Source: Bacillota bacterium (GTDB lineage Bacteria > Bacillota > Clostridia > Christensenellales > SZUA-584). Taken from it: DNA of 64,000 nucleotides. This document shows positions 33,080-40,987 of this stretch, in pieces. How positions within the stretch are numbered: the stretch's first letter is position 1; every line of letters starts with the position of its first letter. Made by a program: the position numbers and the translations under genes. Location of the stretch: NCBI GenBank assembly GCA_023410475.1, contig JAEYPS010000018.1, forward strand, positions 62,001-126,000. The letters are read 5' to 3'. A model generated the notes under the pieces. It was not told where the DNA came from. It ran no database searches and was given only the letters and a program-made list of their open reading frames with translations.

Positions 33080-35236
33080 CTACTCCTGCCCCGGATATTT
33101 TATGCGCTCGTGAAACGCTCCGTCATACACCCCGACAAACGCCTTCGCGAGTGCGTTGAGGTCCCTTCTTCCTATCGGGCAGTCGTCGAACTGGCCTTCG
33201 TTGTATTTCGCGCGGATTATCTTCGTTATCATGTCTTTTACCTGCTCCCTGTCCGGGTCGTCTATGCTCTTTACCGCCGCTTCCACGCTGTCCGCGAGCA
33301 TTACTACGGCAGACTCCTTGGACGAAGGTTTCGTGCCCTTATACTTGAACACAGGATCGTCGGGGTTTATACCCGACTCCTGCGCCTTGTGCGCGAAATA
33401 CGGGACTACAGCGTCGCCGTGGTGCTGCGACATAATCTTCTGAACATCGCGGGGAAGCTTGAACTTGTGCGCGAGCTCCATGCCGTATGTCAGATGGTCC
33501 GTTATTATCTTGGCGCTCTCCCTCGGGTCAAGAGAATCGTGAGGGTTCGCGTTCTTCTGGTTTTCCTTGAAATACTCAGGGTTTTTAAGCTTGCCCACGT
33601 CGTGATAGTAGGCGCCCACGCGGCACAGCAGAGCGTTTGCACCCACAGCGTCCGCGCCCGCCTCCGCTAGGTTCGCCGTCAGTATGCTGTGGTGATACGT
33701 TCCCGGAGCTTCCACAGTGAGCCTTTTTAGCAGCGGATGGTTAGGATCAGAAAGCTCTATCAGCTTGGCGGGCGTAGACACGCGGAACATAGCCTCCCAA
33801 ATGGGGAGCGTGCCTATAGCGAGCACGCCGCCGAAAAGCCCGCTGCCAACGGCAAACGCGCTGTCGGCTATTATAGCGTCGCCCGGAACTGTCCCCGCGG
33901 CGCTTATCATTCCTATCAGCGCAAAAAGCGCGGCTCCAACTCCGCCCGCGATAAGCCCCGCGTAAATAAGCGAGGCTCGATATCCCGGCTTGTATAGCGA
34001 AAACACCGCCGCAGAGCCGCCGAGCACCGTTATCATAATTGTGCGCAGCATTGTCACGCTCATGAGCCCGGTTTCCCATGATGTTATCACGCCTACCAGA
34101 AACGCGAGAAATACATTCAAAGAGATAGCGCTTCTCTGCGAAACGAGTACGCTAGCTAGCATCGCGCCCAGAAACGCCGTTATTATACGCGAATCCAGCT
34201 TAACAAGAGGCACCGCCAGCAGCACAACCAGCACCGTTACCGCCATAAGCATGACGAGCTTTCTCGTCTCGGTCACAATGTCGCTCTCAAACTGGAACAG
34301 ATATACGGAGTATATCGCAAAGACGAGCGCCACGAACAGGAACGTGCCTATATACAGCATGTAGTCCTGCTCCTGCCCTCCCACGAGCCCGAGGTCTTTC
34401 AGCACCGCAAGCTGCGCCTCGGTAACCACATCTCCCGCTAGCACTATCGTCTGTCTCTGTTTATACGCAGCGGCAGGCACCTGCTCAGCGGCCGCTTCCA
34501 TCGCCGCGTTCGTCGCCGCCGCGTCATACAGCTTGTTTGCCTCAAGGTGCTTGTCCACCGGCAGAAAAGCTAAATATTTAAGGCCATCGTTTTCATACTT
34601 CGCCGCAAGCTCCGAATCGATACTGCCCTTTGCTGTTTGCACCTGCTCGGCGAGTATGCCTCTTCCCAGCGAATATGAGACCGCCTCCATGACGTCTGTA
34701 CGCAAGCTGTCTAATTGTTCAGGAGTCAGCGACGCAAGAGAATAGACCGCTTCATCGGGCATCGACGCGTCATCGATCATCGTCCTTACGAAGTCTATAA
34801 GATAAGGCGTAAAAAAGTTCGCCCAATTAACGGCGGAAGGATCATAACCGGCTAGCAGTTCTTCCTTTGTGCTTTGCGTAACGGCCGCCCTGTCCGTTAT
34901 ATACGCGTCCTTTATGTACTGCAAAGCCCCGGCGAGGCTCTCAAAATACCCGTTGATGCTCTGCTCGGTCTTAAGTCCCGCAGAATCATCTATAGAATAT
35001 ACCGGAGCAACGGCCGCGCGCGCTTCGGCCCGCGCCGCCTCCGTCGTTACCCTGTCTTCTATCTCACGGCTCGCCGTAAGCGTTACCGGCGATACATCCC
35101 CGGCCTCTATGTCATATCTTACCGGCATTATGGACAACGCTGTGAGCGCGTATACTATAACAAGCGTGACAGCGATGATTATTACCGCCGCGGCACGCTG
35201 CTTCTTTGTCGCCGCTTTTCTAAAAGCGCTTACCAC
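33080..35236 (-). CDS. pgpH: PgpH-type 7TM-HD phosphodiesterase (YqfF)
   Basis: The 718-residue membrane protein has one N-terminal membrane segment, an extracellular 7TMR-HDED domain of about 250 residues, about seven membrane segments (roughly 285-480) and a cytoplasmic HD domain. The HD ligands are in 'HHSILTANLAEAGADAVG', 'GAYYHDVGKL' and 'MSQHHGD'. Characterised relatives hydrolyse cyclic di-AMP. The start is a GTG with AAGGAGG 6 bases upstream. It lies 3 bases after phoH. Confidence 0.95.
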   Translation of the reverse strand: MVSAFRKAATKKQRAAAVIIIAVTLVIVYALTALSIMPVRYDIEAGDVSPVTLTASREIEDRVTTEAARAEARAAVAPVYSIDDSAGLKTEQSINGYFESLAGALQYIKDAYITDRAAVTQSTKEELLAGYDPSAVNWANFFTPYLIDFVRTMIDDASMPDEAVYSLASLTPEQLDSLRTDVMEAVSYSLGRGILAEQVQTAKGSIDSELAAKYENDGLKYLAFLPVDKHLEANKLYDAAATNAAMEAAAEQVPAAAYKQRQTIVLAGDVVTEAQLAVLKDLGLVGGQEQDYMLYIGTFLFVALVFAIYSVYLFQFESDIVTETRKLVMLMAVTVLVVLLAVPLVKLDSRIITAFLGAMLASVLVSQRSAISLNVFLAFLVGVITSWETGLMSVTMLRTIMITVLGGSAAVFSLYKPGYRASLIYAGLIAGGVGAALFALIGMISAAGTVPGDAIIADSAFAVGSGLFGGVLAIGTLPIWEAMFRVSTPAKLIELSDPNHPLLKRLTVEAPGTYHHSILTANLAEAGADAVGANALLCRVGAYYHDVGKLKNPEYFKENQKNANPHDSLDPRESAKIITDHLTYGMELAHKFKLPRDVQKIMSQHHGDAVVPYFAHKAQESGINPDDPVFKYKGTKPSSKESAVVMLADSVEAAVKSIDDPDREQVKDMITKIIRAKYNEGQFDDCPIGRRDLNALAKAFVGVYDGAFHERIKYPGQE

Positions 35237-35239
35237 CAG

Positions 35240-36211
35240 CTACCTCCTTGATTTTTCGTATCTTTCGTATGCGCGGACTATGCTTTGAACAAGCGGATGC
35301 CTTACCACGTCCTTGTGCGTCAGATACTGCACGCTTATTCCCTCTACGCCTTCAAGCACGTTTATGCTGTGCGTAAGCCCGCTCTTCTTTTCTCTCGGCA
35401 GGTCTATCTGTGTTATATCTCCTGTGACCACGATCTTAGAGTTTTCGCCGAACCTGGTCAGGAACATCTTCATCTGCTCTTCTGTGCAGTTCTGAGCCTC
35501 GTCAAGAACTATGAACGCGTCGGACAACGTCCTTCCGCGCATGTACGCAAGCGGCGCTACCTCGATTACTCCCCTCTCGGAAAGCCTCGCGAAGGCTTCG
35601 CCCCCGAGGAACTCATAAAGAGCGTCATACAGAGGCCTAAGATAAGGGTCTACCTTGTTCTGCAGGTCACCGGGCAGGAACCCTAAGCTCTCTCCCGCCT
35701 CCACAGCCGGCCGCGTCAGTATTATTCGCTCTGCCTCTTTGTTCTTAAGCGCGACGACCGCCATAGCCATCGCGAGATACGTCTTCCCCGTGCCCGCGGG
35801 CCCTATAGCGAACACGAGCGTGTTTTCCTTTATGGCGCGCACATAGCGCTTCTGGCCTATCGTGCGGCTCTTAACCTGCCGCCCCTTGTGCGTTATCGCT
35901 ATAACGTCGGCCATTATCTCTTCTATAGCGTCGGCATTGCCCTCACGAGCCAGCTCCACCGCGTAGCGTATCTTCGAAAGATCAAGCTTCTCACGCTTTC
36001 TTATCATCGTCAAAAGCTTGTCCACCACTACCCGAGCTAGCTCCGCCTCCTCAGGCTTTCCTGTTATCGCTATATGCGTGTTTCGCGAAACTATGCTTGC
36101 TCCCGTCTCCTTCTCTATCGCCTTTGCATTTTCGTCAAACGCCCCGAAAAGCTCCATAAGCTGCTCTAAGCTGTCCACTTCGATGCCGAGCTCGACGCCC
36201 ATTGTCTCCAA
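35240..36211 (-). CDS. phoH: PhoH-family ATPase
   Basis: The 323-residue protein has the PhoH P-loop 'GPAGTGKTYLAMAMAV', 'LTRPAVEAGESLGFLPGDL' and Walker B 'AFIVLDEAQNCT', followed by 'GDITQIDLP'. An N-terminal KH-like region precedes the ATPase. The family is linked to RNA metabolism together with YbeY. It lies directly between yqfD and pgpH on the same strand. Confidence 0.96.
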   Translation of the reverse strand: METMGVELGIEVDSLEQLMELFGAFDENAKAIEKETGASIVSRNTHIAITGKPEEAELARVVVDKLLTMIRKREKLDLSKIRYAVELAREGNADAIEEIMADVIAITHKGRQVKSRTIGQKRYVRAIKENTLVFAIGPAGTGKTYLAMAMAVVALKNKEAERIILTRPAVEAGESLGFLPGDLQNKVDPYLRPLYDALYEFLGGEAFARLSERGVIEVAPLAYMRGRTLSDAFIVLDEAQNCTEEQMKMFLTRFGENSKIVVTGDITQIDLPREKKSGLTHSINVLEGVEGISVQYLTHKDVVRHPLVQSIVRAYERYEKSRR

Positions 36212-36213
36212 AT

Positions 36214-37380
36214 CTAATCCTCCAGATAAACTACTCTTCCTATGTCTTCCTGCGTCTGCAAATATACCGTTGCAGTGATGTTTTCTTCCTCGGTCTTGAA
36301 TATCGCCTTGTGCCCAACGACGCGCGCGTCCTCGGGCGCCTTGCGCATCGCCTCGTAGTACGCCCTTTCCTCAAGGTATACCATCAGCGTATCGAGCGGC
36401 GCGGGCGTTTGGGTGATATATACCTCGCTGTGCAAAAGCTCTGCCACACTGACGGGCAGGAAGAGCCTGCCGCCGAGATAATACTCCTTGGCGATTTCGG
36501 TATCAAACTCCGCAAACGTACAGGGCCCGTCTATCGAGGCGCTGTCTCTGCCGATATATACCACGCGCTCTATCTCGGTATTGCCCGTCTTTTCCCTTGT
36601 CTCGCGGTACATGTGCGCGCTCTGCTCTCCCGTATACCAGACGCTGCCTATAACCCTTCCCTTTGCGGCAAACAGCATGCGCGGCTTTCCTTCTTCCCAT
36701 ACGAGCCCTGATATAAGCTTGTCGCCTGCCCTTACGATATCTCCGGGGCTAACCACCGCCCGGCCCGCAAGCTGTGTCACGCTCTCTATAAAAGCGTCTT
36801 TCTTGGCCACTATGTCGCAAGGCGTGTTTTCATCGTAAACCTCAGGGGGCATGTCCGCGGGTACGACCTTTACGACTACCGTGACTCCCTTAAAGTTTAC
36901 ATCCATCCACGCGAACTCATCGTGCCTGACTATCATCCTTACGGCTATGTCCTTAAGGTCTAGGTCTCCCTTATATACTCCCGGCCTTATACCGTAAGAC
37001 TCAAGCTCCGCTTTTATCTTCGAACCCTCATATGCGCTTATTCCCCTTACCTCAATACTCCACACAAACTGTGAGGCGGCTATAAGGGCAAGCACGACTA
37101 TCGCAAGGCCTATGAGAAGCGCCTTTCTTTTTAAAAGCCACATTATCCCGAAAGGCGCGCCCTGCTTTTTCCCCGCGGTTAAATTATACCTATCCGGCAC
37201 AGATTTTATAAGCTTTGCATAACCCCTTGCGCTTACGCCCGCATACAGTACTGTATACGACACTCGCTTCACGTCAAATACTTTTACGCCAAGCTCAGAC
37301 GCGAGGTTTAAAAATCTTTCCAGCGAAAGACCTTCCACGCGTATCATAACATATCCGTAAATAAAATGCCATAATTTCAA
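36214..37380 (-). CDS. yqfD: Sporulation protein YqfD
   Basis: The 388-residue protein starts 'MKLWHFIYGYVMIRVEGLSLERFLNLA', typical of YqfD. It has one membrane segment ('LLIGLAIVVLALIAASQFV', about residues 89-107) and a long extracytoplasmic C-terminal domain with 'RPGVYKGDLDLKDIAVRMI'. In B. subtilis, yqfC-yqfD is transcribed in the mother cell under sigma-E. It follows yqfC by 10 bases. Its exact role in sporulation is not known. Confidence 0.93.
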   Translation of the reverse strand: MKLWHFIYGYVMIRVEGLSLERFLNLASELGVKVFDVKRVSYTVLYAGVSARGYAKLIKSVPDRYNLTAGKKQGAPFGIMWLLKRKALLIGLAIVVLALIAASQFVWSIEVRGISAYEGSKIKAELESYGIRPGVYKGDLDLKDIAVRMIVRHDEFAWMDVNFKGVTVVVKVVPADMPPEVYDENTPCDIVAKKDAFIESVTQLAGRAVVSPGDIVRAGDKLISGLVWEEGKPRMLFAAKGRVIGSVWYTGEQSAHMYRETREKTGNTEIERVVYIGRDSASIDGPCTFAEFDTEIAKEYYLGGRLFLPVSVAELLHSEVYITQTPAPLDTLMVYLEERAYYEAMRKAPEDARVVGHKAIFKTEEENITATVYLQTQEDIGRVVYLED

Positions 37381-37390
37381 GGCTCTGCCC

Positions 37391-37669
37391 TCACCGAGAC
37401 ACCTCGTACTTTATCGACGTTATCTCTCCCTTTATTGATACGTTTTCCTGCCCGAAGCTTTCAAGCTCTATGCCCGAGCCTTCAACAATAATATAGTAAT
37501 ACCCGGCGTTTATGCCTACCCGCTTTGAGGTATACTGAGCGATGCTTTTATGGTTTTCGATGCAAAGATGCGTGTTGTCTATAGCCGTAAGGCGAACGCA
37601 GCCCACAGCCTCGGGCGCGAGCCCCGCCTTTTGTACTATCTTCTTTTTTATGCCCTCTTTTTTTCCCAA
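37391..37669 (-). CDS. yqfC: Sporulation protein YqfC
   Basis: The 92-residue protein has the YqfC pattern: 'VRLTAIDNTHLCIENHKSIAQY' in the middle and 'INAGYYYIIVEGSGIELESFG' after it. I take a TTG start (37669) with GGAG 9 bases upstream. That site lies inside one arm of the hairpin at 37679-37713, so translation may be structure-controlled. It is the first gene of the long yqfC-to-recO transcription unit. Confidence 0.9.
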   Translation of the reverse strand: MGKKEGIKKKIVQKAGLAPEAVGCVRLTAIDNTHLCIENHKSIAQYTSKRVGINAGYYYIIVEGSGIELESFGQENVSIKGEITSIKYEVSR

Positions 37670-37678
37670 ACCAAATCA

Positions 37679-37713
37679 CTCCGGCAATATATAATCATTA
37701 ATATGCGCCGGAG
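37679..37713 (-). promoter_or_regulatory. Hairpin enclosing the yqfC ribosome-binding site
   Basis: Perfect 7-base arms CTCCGGC (37679-37685 on the plus strand) and GCCGGAG (37707-37713) flank an AT-rich 21-base loop. On the minus strand the downstream arm contains the GGAG used by yqfC. A CATATTAAT in the loop is a weak candidate for a sigma-E -10. Confidence 0.55.
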
Positions 37714-37714
37714 A

Positions 37715-37744
37715 TAAAAAAAAGAAGAGCGCTCAGAACGCTCT
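37715..37744 (-). terminator. Terminator of the NlpC/P60 gene
   Basis: On the minus strand the hairpin AGAGCG-(7-base loop)-CGCTCT (37726-37744) is followed by TCTTTTTTTTAT. It lies 19 bases after the stop of the hydrolase gene and separates it from the yqfC operon. Confidence 0.88.
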
Positions 37745-37763
37745 CCACTTTGCTTTTGCGGTA

Positions 37764-38882
37764 TTACAACGGCCTCCTGCCCAACCTGAAGTTCTTCTTG
37801 CACCAGTTGGTTGTAGCAGAGCGTTTTACGACTTTGCCGTGGTTTGAAGACGCGTCTATCATCATGCCGCCGCCTATATATATAGCGACATGGCCTATCT
37901 TATTCTTTGAGTCGCTCCAGAAGAACATAAGATCGCCCTTCTTGAGACTGGTTATAGAGTTAACCCTTGGCCATTCGCTGACCTTCGCGTATCCTGCCGC
38001 GTTATATCTGCCGCGGGTCGAGCCCGCCTGCTTCAGACAGTAGTATACGAGCCCCGAACAGTCGTAAGAGTTCGGCCCTTCCGCGCCCGAGACATATTTT
38101 TTTCCGAGCTGCTTCTGCGCCGCCGCTATCAGCTTGTCTATATTCGTCTTCTTTTGTATGGCAGCTATTTTCGACGGATGCAACTTTGCGCGCGGAGAGT
38201 ATATGCAGTCGAGCGTCTGCTCTCCGGTCTTGCCGTCGACTGTAAGCTTGTTTCTCTTCTGAAAGTCCTTTACGGCCTTCTCGGTCTCTTTGCCGTAATA
38301 GCCGGTAACCTTGCTTAAATACCCTAGCTCTCTCAGTTTGCGCTGAAGGCTGTCTACGTCCGTGCCTCGCGTGCCCTCAAGCAGAGCGTACTTCTTTGCC
38401 TCGCGCGAATATATCCAGCCAAGCGTGTCGCTGTCCGCAATGCCGGTCTGCTCAAGGCTGTGCTGGCGCTGGAACCAGTTTACCGCCATCTCGGTAGCAG
38501 GGCCGAACTTCTGCGTGGGTTCGTCTATGTCAAGGTATCCCAGGTCCATCAGCCTCTCCTGAAGCCGTGATACGCTCTCGTTTTCGTCGCCCTTCTCAAG
38601 CGTCTGATCGGGCGTTACCATCGGGGTAGTTGTAGGAACGGGAGTAGCTGTCGGAACAGAAGAAGGAGCAGCGGTAAATGATGTGGCAGGAGAGTTTATC
38701 ATGCCGACTTCGGCAGGCGGCTTGGATGTAATAATTAAAACCGCAGCGATTACGCCGGCCGCCACTATCGTCGAGCAGAGTATTATCAGCTTTGTGCGCG
38801 AACTCATCTTGCCGAGCTTTGTCACAAGCACCGACAGCCTGTCCGCCAAGCTGTTTGATCTTATTCTCCTGCGTACTGCCAT
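37764..38882 (-). CDS. NlpC/P60 cell-wall peptidase with two peptidoglycan-binding domains
   Basis: The start is the ATG at 38882 (MAVRRRIRSN) with AAAGGAGA upstream. A longer frame has no site. The 372-residue protein has one membrane anchor (about 31-51), a Pro/Thr-rich linker (about 65-95), two PG_binding_1 repeats ('SVSRLQERLMDLGYL' and 'DVDSLQRKLRELGYL') and a C-terminal NlpC/P60 domain. The catalytic Cys is in 'SYDCSGLVYYC' and His in 'GHVAIYIGGGMMIDA'. It should cleave gamma-D-Glu-diamino-acid bonds in peptidoglycan. It has its own promoter and terminator and is inserted into an otherwise conserved gene order. Confidence 0.95.
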   Translation of the reverse strand: MAVRRRIRSNSLADRLSVLVTKLGKMSSRTKLIILCSTIVAAGVIAAVLIITSKPPAEVGMINSPATSFTAAPSSVPTATPVPTTTPMVTPDQTLEKGDENESVSRLQERLMDLGYLDIDEPTQKFGPATEMAVNWFQRQHSLEQTGIADSDTLGWIYSREAKKYALLEGTRGTDVDSLQRKLRELGYLSKVTGYYGKETEKAVKDFQKRNKLTVDGKTGEQTLDCIYSPRAKLHPSKIAAIQKKTNIDKLIAAAQKQLGKKYVSGAEGPNSYDCSGLVYYCLKQAGSTRGRYNAAGYAKVSEWPRVNSITSLKKGDLMFFWSDSKNKIGHVAIYIGGGMMIDASSNHGKVVKRSATTNWCKKNFRLGRRPL

Positions 38883-38964
38883 ATTTTTCTCCTTTAACGA
38901 TTCCGCAGCCAATATACGAAAACATTACAAGTATATTACACTTTTATTACGATATTGTTGCCAC

Positions 38965-38993
38965 ATTATAGCATAGAATATACGTAAAGTCTA
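38965..38993 (-). promoter_or_regulatory. Sigma-A promoter of the NlpC/P60 gene
   Basis: The minus strand shows -35 TAGACT (38988-38993), a 17-base spacer and a perfect -10 TATAAT (38965-38970) with the extended TGC just before it. It lies about 80 bases before the start codon. Confidence 0.8.
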
Positions 38994-39082
38994 CACCATG
39001 TTTTGTGGTTGATGCTGCCTGCGCGCAAAAAGTTATTGATAATATTGTGTTTTTGATATGTCGCCCGAGCTAAGATGCATGG

Positions 39083-40375
39083 TTATTCAAGGTCTTCGTC
39101 GACCACTATCCTGCCCGGAGTATGCTCTACTACTATTATGGTTGTCCCGTCCGATATGTACGCTCCCGTCGAGAGCACGTTATATCTTCTGCCTTCTATC
39201 CTTGCGACACCCGCCGGCCTCAGCACCGTTACCGCGACGCCCTTTTTGCCGACAAGGCTTTCTATAGGCTCGTGGCTTACATACCCTTCCTCGGGCAGCA
39301 TACCCTCGCCGAGAAATATCTTACGCAGTATGCCCAGCCTTTTAAACAGCAGGTACAGCAGCGGCAGCAGCACCGCGCTGCCCGCTATCCCCACCCCCAA
39401 AACCGTAATGAAAGACGTTAAGTCTCGTGCAGAGAATATCAGCCCCGCTATAAGGCTCGCTATTCCGAGTATACCGAACACCCCGAAGCCGGGCACGAAC
39501 GCCTCCACAACTATAAGCGCTATCCCTATTACAAACAGCGCTACATTCCACCACTCCGCGAAGCCCGCAAGCAGGCTTCCTCCGAAATACAGCCCGAAGC
39601 AGACGATTGAAAGAGCCCCGAATATACCAAATCCGGGCGTGAATATCTCTATGCCCAGCAGAACGAGCGCCGCTACGATAAGCAGGCTCGCAACGGTGGT
39701 TGACGTCAGAAACTGCGCGGCTCTTACAGAAAAGCTCATGCCTTGCCTTGCCGTATCGAAACCCTGGTACCCGAGGCTGTCAAGCGCCTCTGCCTCTGTC
39801 GCGGCCGTTGCGTCAGAAATCCCGAACAGCAGGGCGTCAGCCGCGCCCAATGTGAGCAGCGAGCCCGCTTCGGTAACCCCTTCGATGCTTATATTCTTGT
39901 CGGCAAACGCCGCAACGATTTTTGTGTCGCGCCCGCGTGCCTCCGCCGCCGACTTGAGTATGCCGACCCAAGTCGCTAGGGTCTTCTCGTCGTTTGGTAT
40001 CGTCTCGGCAGCGCCTATTACCGCCGAGGGAGCCATGACTATTTTGCGGCACGAAACCGCGATAAGCGTGCCCGCAGAGAGCGCGTTGCGCGTGATATAG
40101 CAGTCCACCGGCACCTTCGCGCCTATTACGGCCTGCTTTATGCTGTCCGCTTCTATTATCTGCCCTCCGTAGGTGTCGAGCACAAGCACGACCGGAGCGC
40201 CTTCGCTTTGCGCCGCGGCGATCTCGGCTTTAATATATGCGGTCATCGCGGCGTTCACTTCGCCCTCGACTTCCACAAGAATCACACGCTGATCCGCCGC
40301 AAACGCTGACGGTATAAAGACGCCGGCCGCTAAGAGCAGCATTATAAGCATAAGCATCAGCCGTTTTATCTTCAT
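39083..40375 (-). CDS. nfeD: NfeD-family membrane serine protease (YqeZ-like)
   Basis: The ATG at 40375 is chosen, with AAAGGG 8 bases upstream. The 430-residue protein starts with a signal peptide ending near 'SAFAA', then a ClpP/SppA-like protease domain: 'VVLVLDTYGGQIIEA', the Ser of 'NALSAGTLIA' and a candidate Lys partner in 'GILKSAAEARGRD'. About five membrane segments follow (roughly 225-345), and a C-terminal NfeD OB-fold ('LVGKKGVAVTVLRPAGVARIEG'). Relatives act in membrane-protein quality control near flotillin. The position matches yqeZ of B. subtilis. Confidence 0.94.
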   Translation of the reverse strand: MKIKRLMLMLIMLLLAAGVFIPSAFAADQRVILVEVEGEVNAAMTAYIKAEIAAAQSEGAPVVLVLDTYGGQIIEADSIKQAVIGAKVPVDCYITRNALSAGTLIAVSCRKIVMAPSAVIGAAETIPNDEKTLATWVGILKSAAEARGRDTKIVAAFADKNISIEGVTEAGSLLTLGAADALLFGISDATAATEAEALDSLGYQGFDTARQGMSFSVRAAQFLTSTTVASLLIVAALVLLGIEIFTPGFGIFGALSIVCFGLYFGGSLLAGFAEWWNVALFVIGIALIVVEAFVPGFGVFGILGIASLIAGLIFSARDLTSFITVLGVGIAGSAVLLPLLYLLFKRLGILRKIFLGEGMLPEEGYVSHEPIESLVGKKGVAVTVLRPAGVARIEGRRYNVLSTGAYISDGTTIIVVEHTPGRIVVDEDLE

Positions 40376-40391
40376 AGCAAGCACCCTTTCA

Positions 40392-40406
40392 ATTACATCA
40401 TGTAAT
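40392..40406. repeat. 15-base palindrome upstream of nfeD
   Basis: ATTACAT-C-ATGTAAT is a perfect 7+1+7 palindrome. It lies between the nfeD promoter and its ribosome site, so it could be an operator or a small 5' UTR hairpin. Confidence 0.6.
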
Positions 40407-40430
40407 AATAATATTACCTGTTTGTTTTGT

Positions 40431-40460
40431 ATTATATTATCAGTGCCGATAATCTCACAA
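40431..40460 (-). promoter_or_regulatory. Probable promoter of nfeD
   Basis: On the minus strand -35 TTGTGA (40455-40460), an 18-base spacer and a perfect -10 TATAAT (40431-40436) are seen, about 55 bases before the start codon. Confidence 0.6.
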
Positions 40461-40510
40461 AATATCTTTGAGTTTGGTGATACAGTTCAAGACTTCTAAT
40501 ACAAGTCCTC

Positions 40511-40546
40511 TTAATAATAAAGCCCGAGAACATAATGCCCGGGCTT
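40511..40546 (-). terminator. Terminator downstream of rpsU
   Basis: The minus-strand hairpin AAGCCCG-(13-base loop)-CGGGCTT (40520-40546) is followed by TATTATTAA. It lies about 90 bases after the rpsU stop. The intervening 40547-40634 contains a GC-rich stretch with a GGCCTTAAGGC palindrome and no gene. Confidence 0.78.
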
Positions 40547-40634
40547 ATCTGCGTATGTAGCTTTTTGGCGCCCTGCGCTCCGGGCACCGTTATTCTGACC
40601 CCCGATAGCCTTAAGGCCACCGGACGTCCCGTAA

Positions 40635-40808
40635 TTAATGTTTTCTTTTACGGGCAGCTTCCGCTTTCTTTTTTCTTTTGACACTTGGCTTTTCGTAATG
40701 CTCGCGCTTACGAAGCTCCGCCAATGTGCCTTCCCTCGCGGTGAGTCTTTTAAACCTCTTTAATGCGTTCTCCAAAGACTCGTTTTCCCCGACACGTATT
40801 TCAGCCAC
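40635..40808 (-). CDS. rpsU: 30S ribosomal protein S21
   Basis: The small frame encodes 57 residues beginning MAEIRVGENESLENALKRF (GTG start) and ending with the very basic tail 'KKKAEAARKRKH', the usual S21 form and length. S21 is a component of the small ribosomal subunit near the anti-Shine-Dalgarno region. GGGAGGG lies 6 bases before the GTG. The gene has its own strong promoter and a structured leader. In B. subtilis, rpsU lies just upstream of yqeY-yqeZ. Here yqeY is missing. Confidence 0.97.
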   Translation of the reverse strand: MAEIRVGENESLENALKRFKRLTAREGTLAELRKREHYEKPSVKRKKKAEAARKRKH

Positions 40809-40820
40809 TAATTACCCTCC

Positions 40821-40858
40821 CTCCCATACTCCTTTGGGCTTTCGCCCGACAATGGGAG
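40821..40858 (-). promoter_or_regulatory. Structured 5' leader of rpsU
   Basis: The plus-strand arms CTCCCAT (40821-40827) and ATGGGAG (40852-40858) pair and enclose a second hairpin GGGC-TTTC-GCCC (40836-40847). In the rpsU mRNA the ATGGGAG arm directly abuts the GGGAGGG ribosome site, so the structure could compete with ribosome binding. On the plus strand it is followed by a T-run, which would also make it a terminator in that direction. Confidence 0.7.
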
Positions 40859-40876
40859 TTTTTTTACACATACTGT

Positions 40877-40905
40877 ATTATAGTCACCGCAGATATAAAA
40901 GTCAA
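40877..40905 (-). promoter_or_regulatory. Sigma-A promoter of rpsU
   Basis: On the minus strand -35 TTGACT (40900-40905), a 17-base spacer and a perfect -10 TATAAT (40877-40882) predict a start near 40870 and a leader of about 60 bases. Confidence 0.92.
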
Positions 40906-40940
40906 CACCGATTATAAACCCGGGCAAAATGTCACACACA

Positions 40941-40973
40941 CCCCAAAAAGTCTCACAACTTTTTTTGGGCCCC
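40941..40973 (-). repeat. Third copy of the dispersed hairpin repeat, after the RluD-family gene
   Basis: The arms CCCCAAAAAGT and ACTTTTTTTGGG pair around a short loop, 15 bases after the stop of the pseudouridine synthase gene. The unit resembles those at 21213-21281 and 29461-29481. In this position it may serve as the transcription terminator of that gene. Confidence 0.7.
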
Positions 40974-40987
40974 GAAAAAATGCGCGA

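Noticed and set aside
39075..40100. 341-codon plus-strand frame
   Set aside because: It is antisense to nfeD, rich in Ser/Pro/Ile from codon mirroring, and has no recognisable domain.
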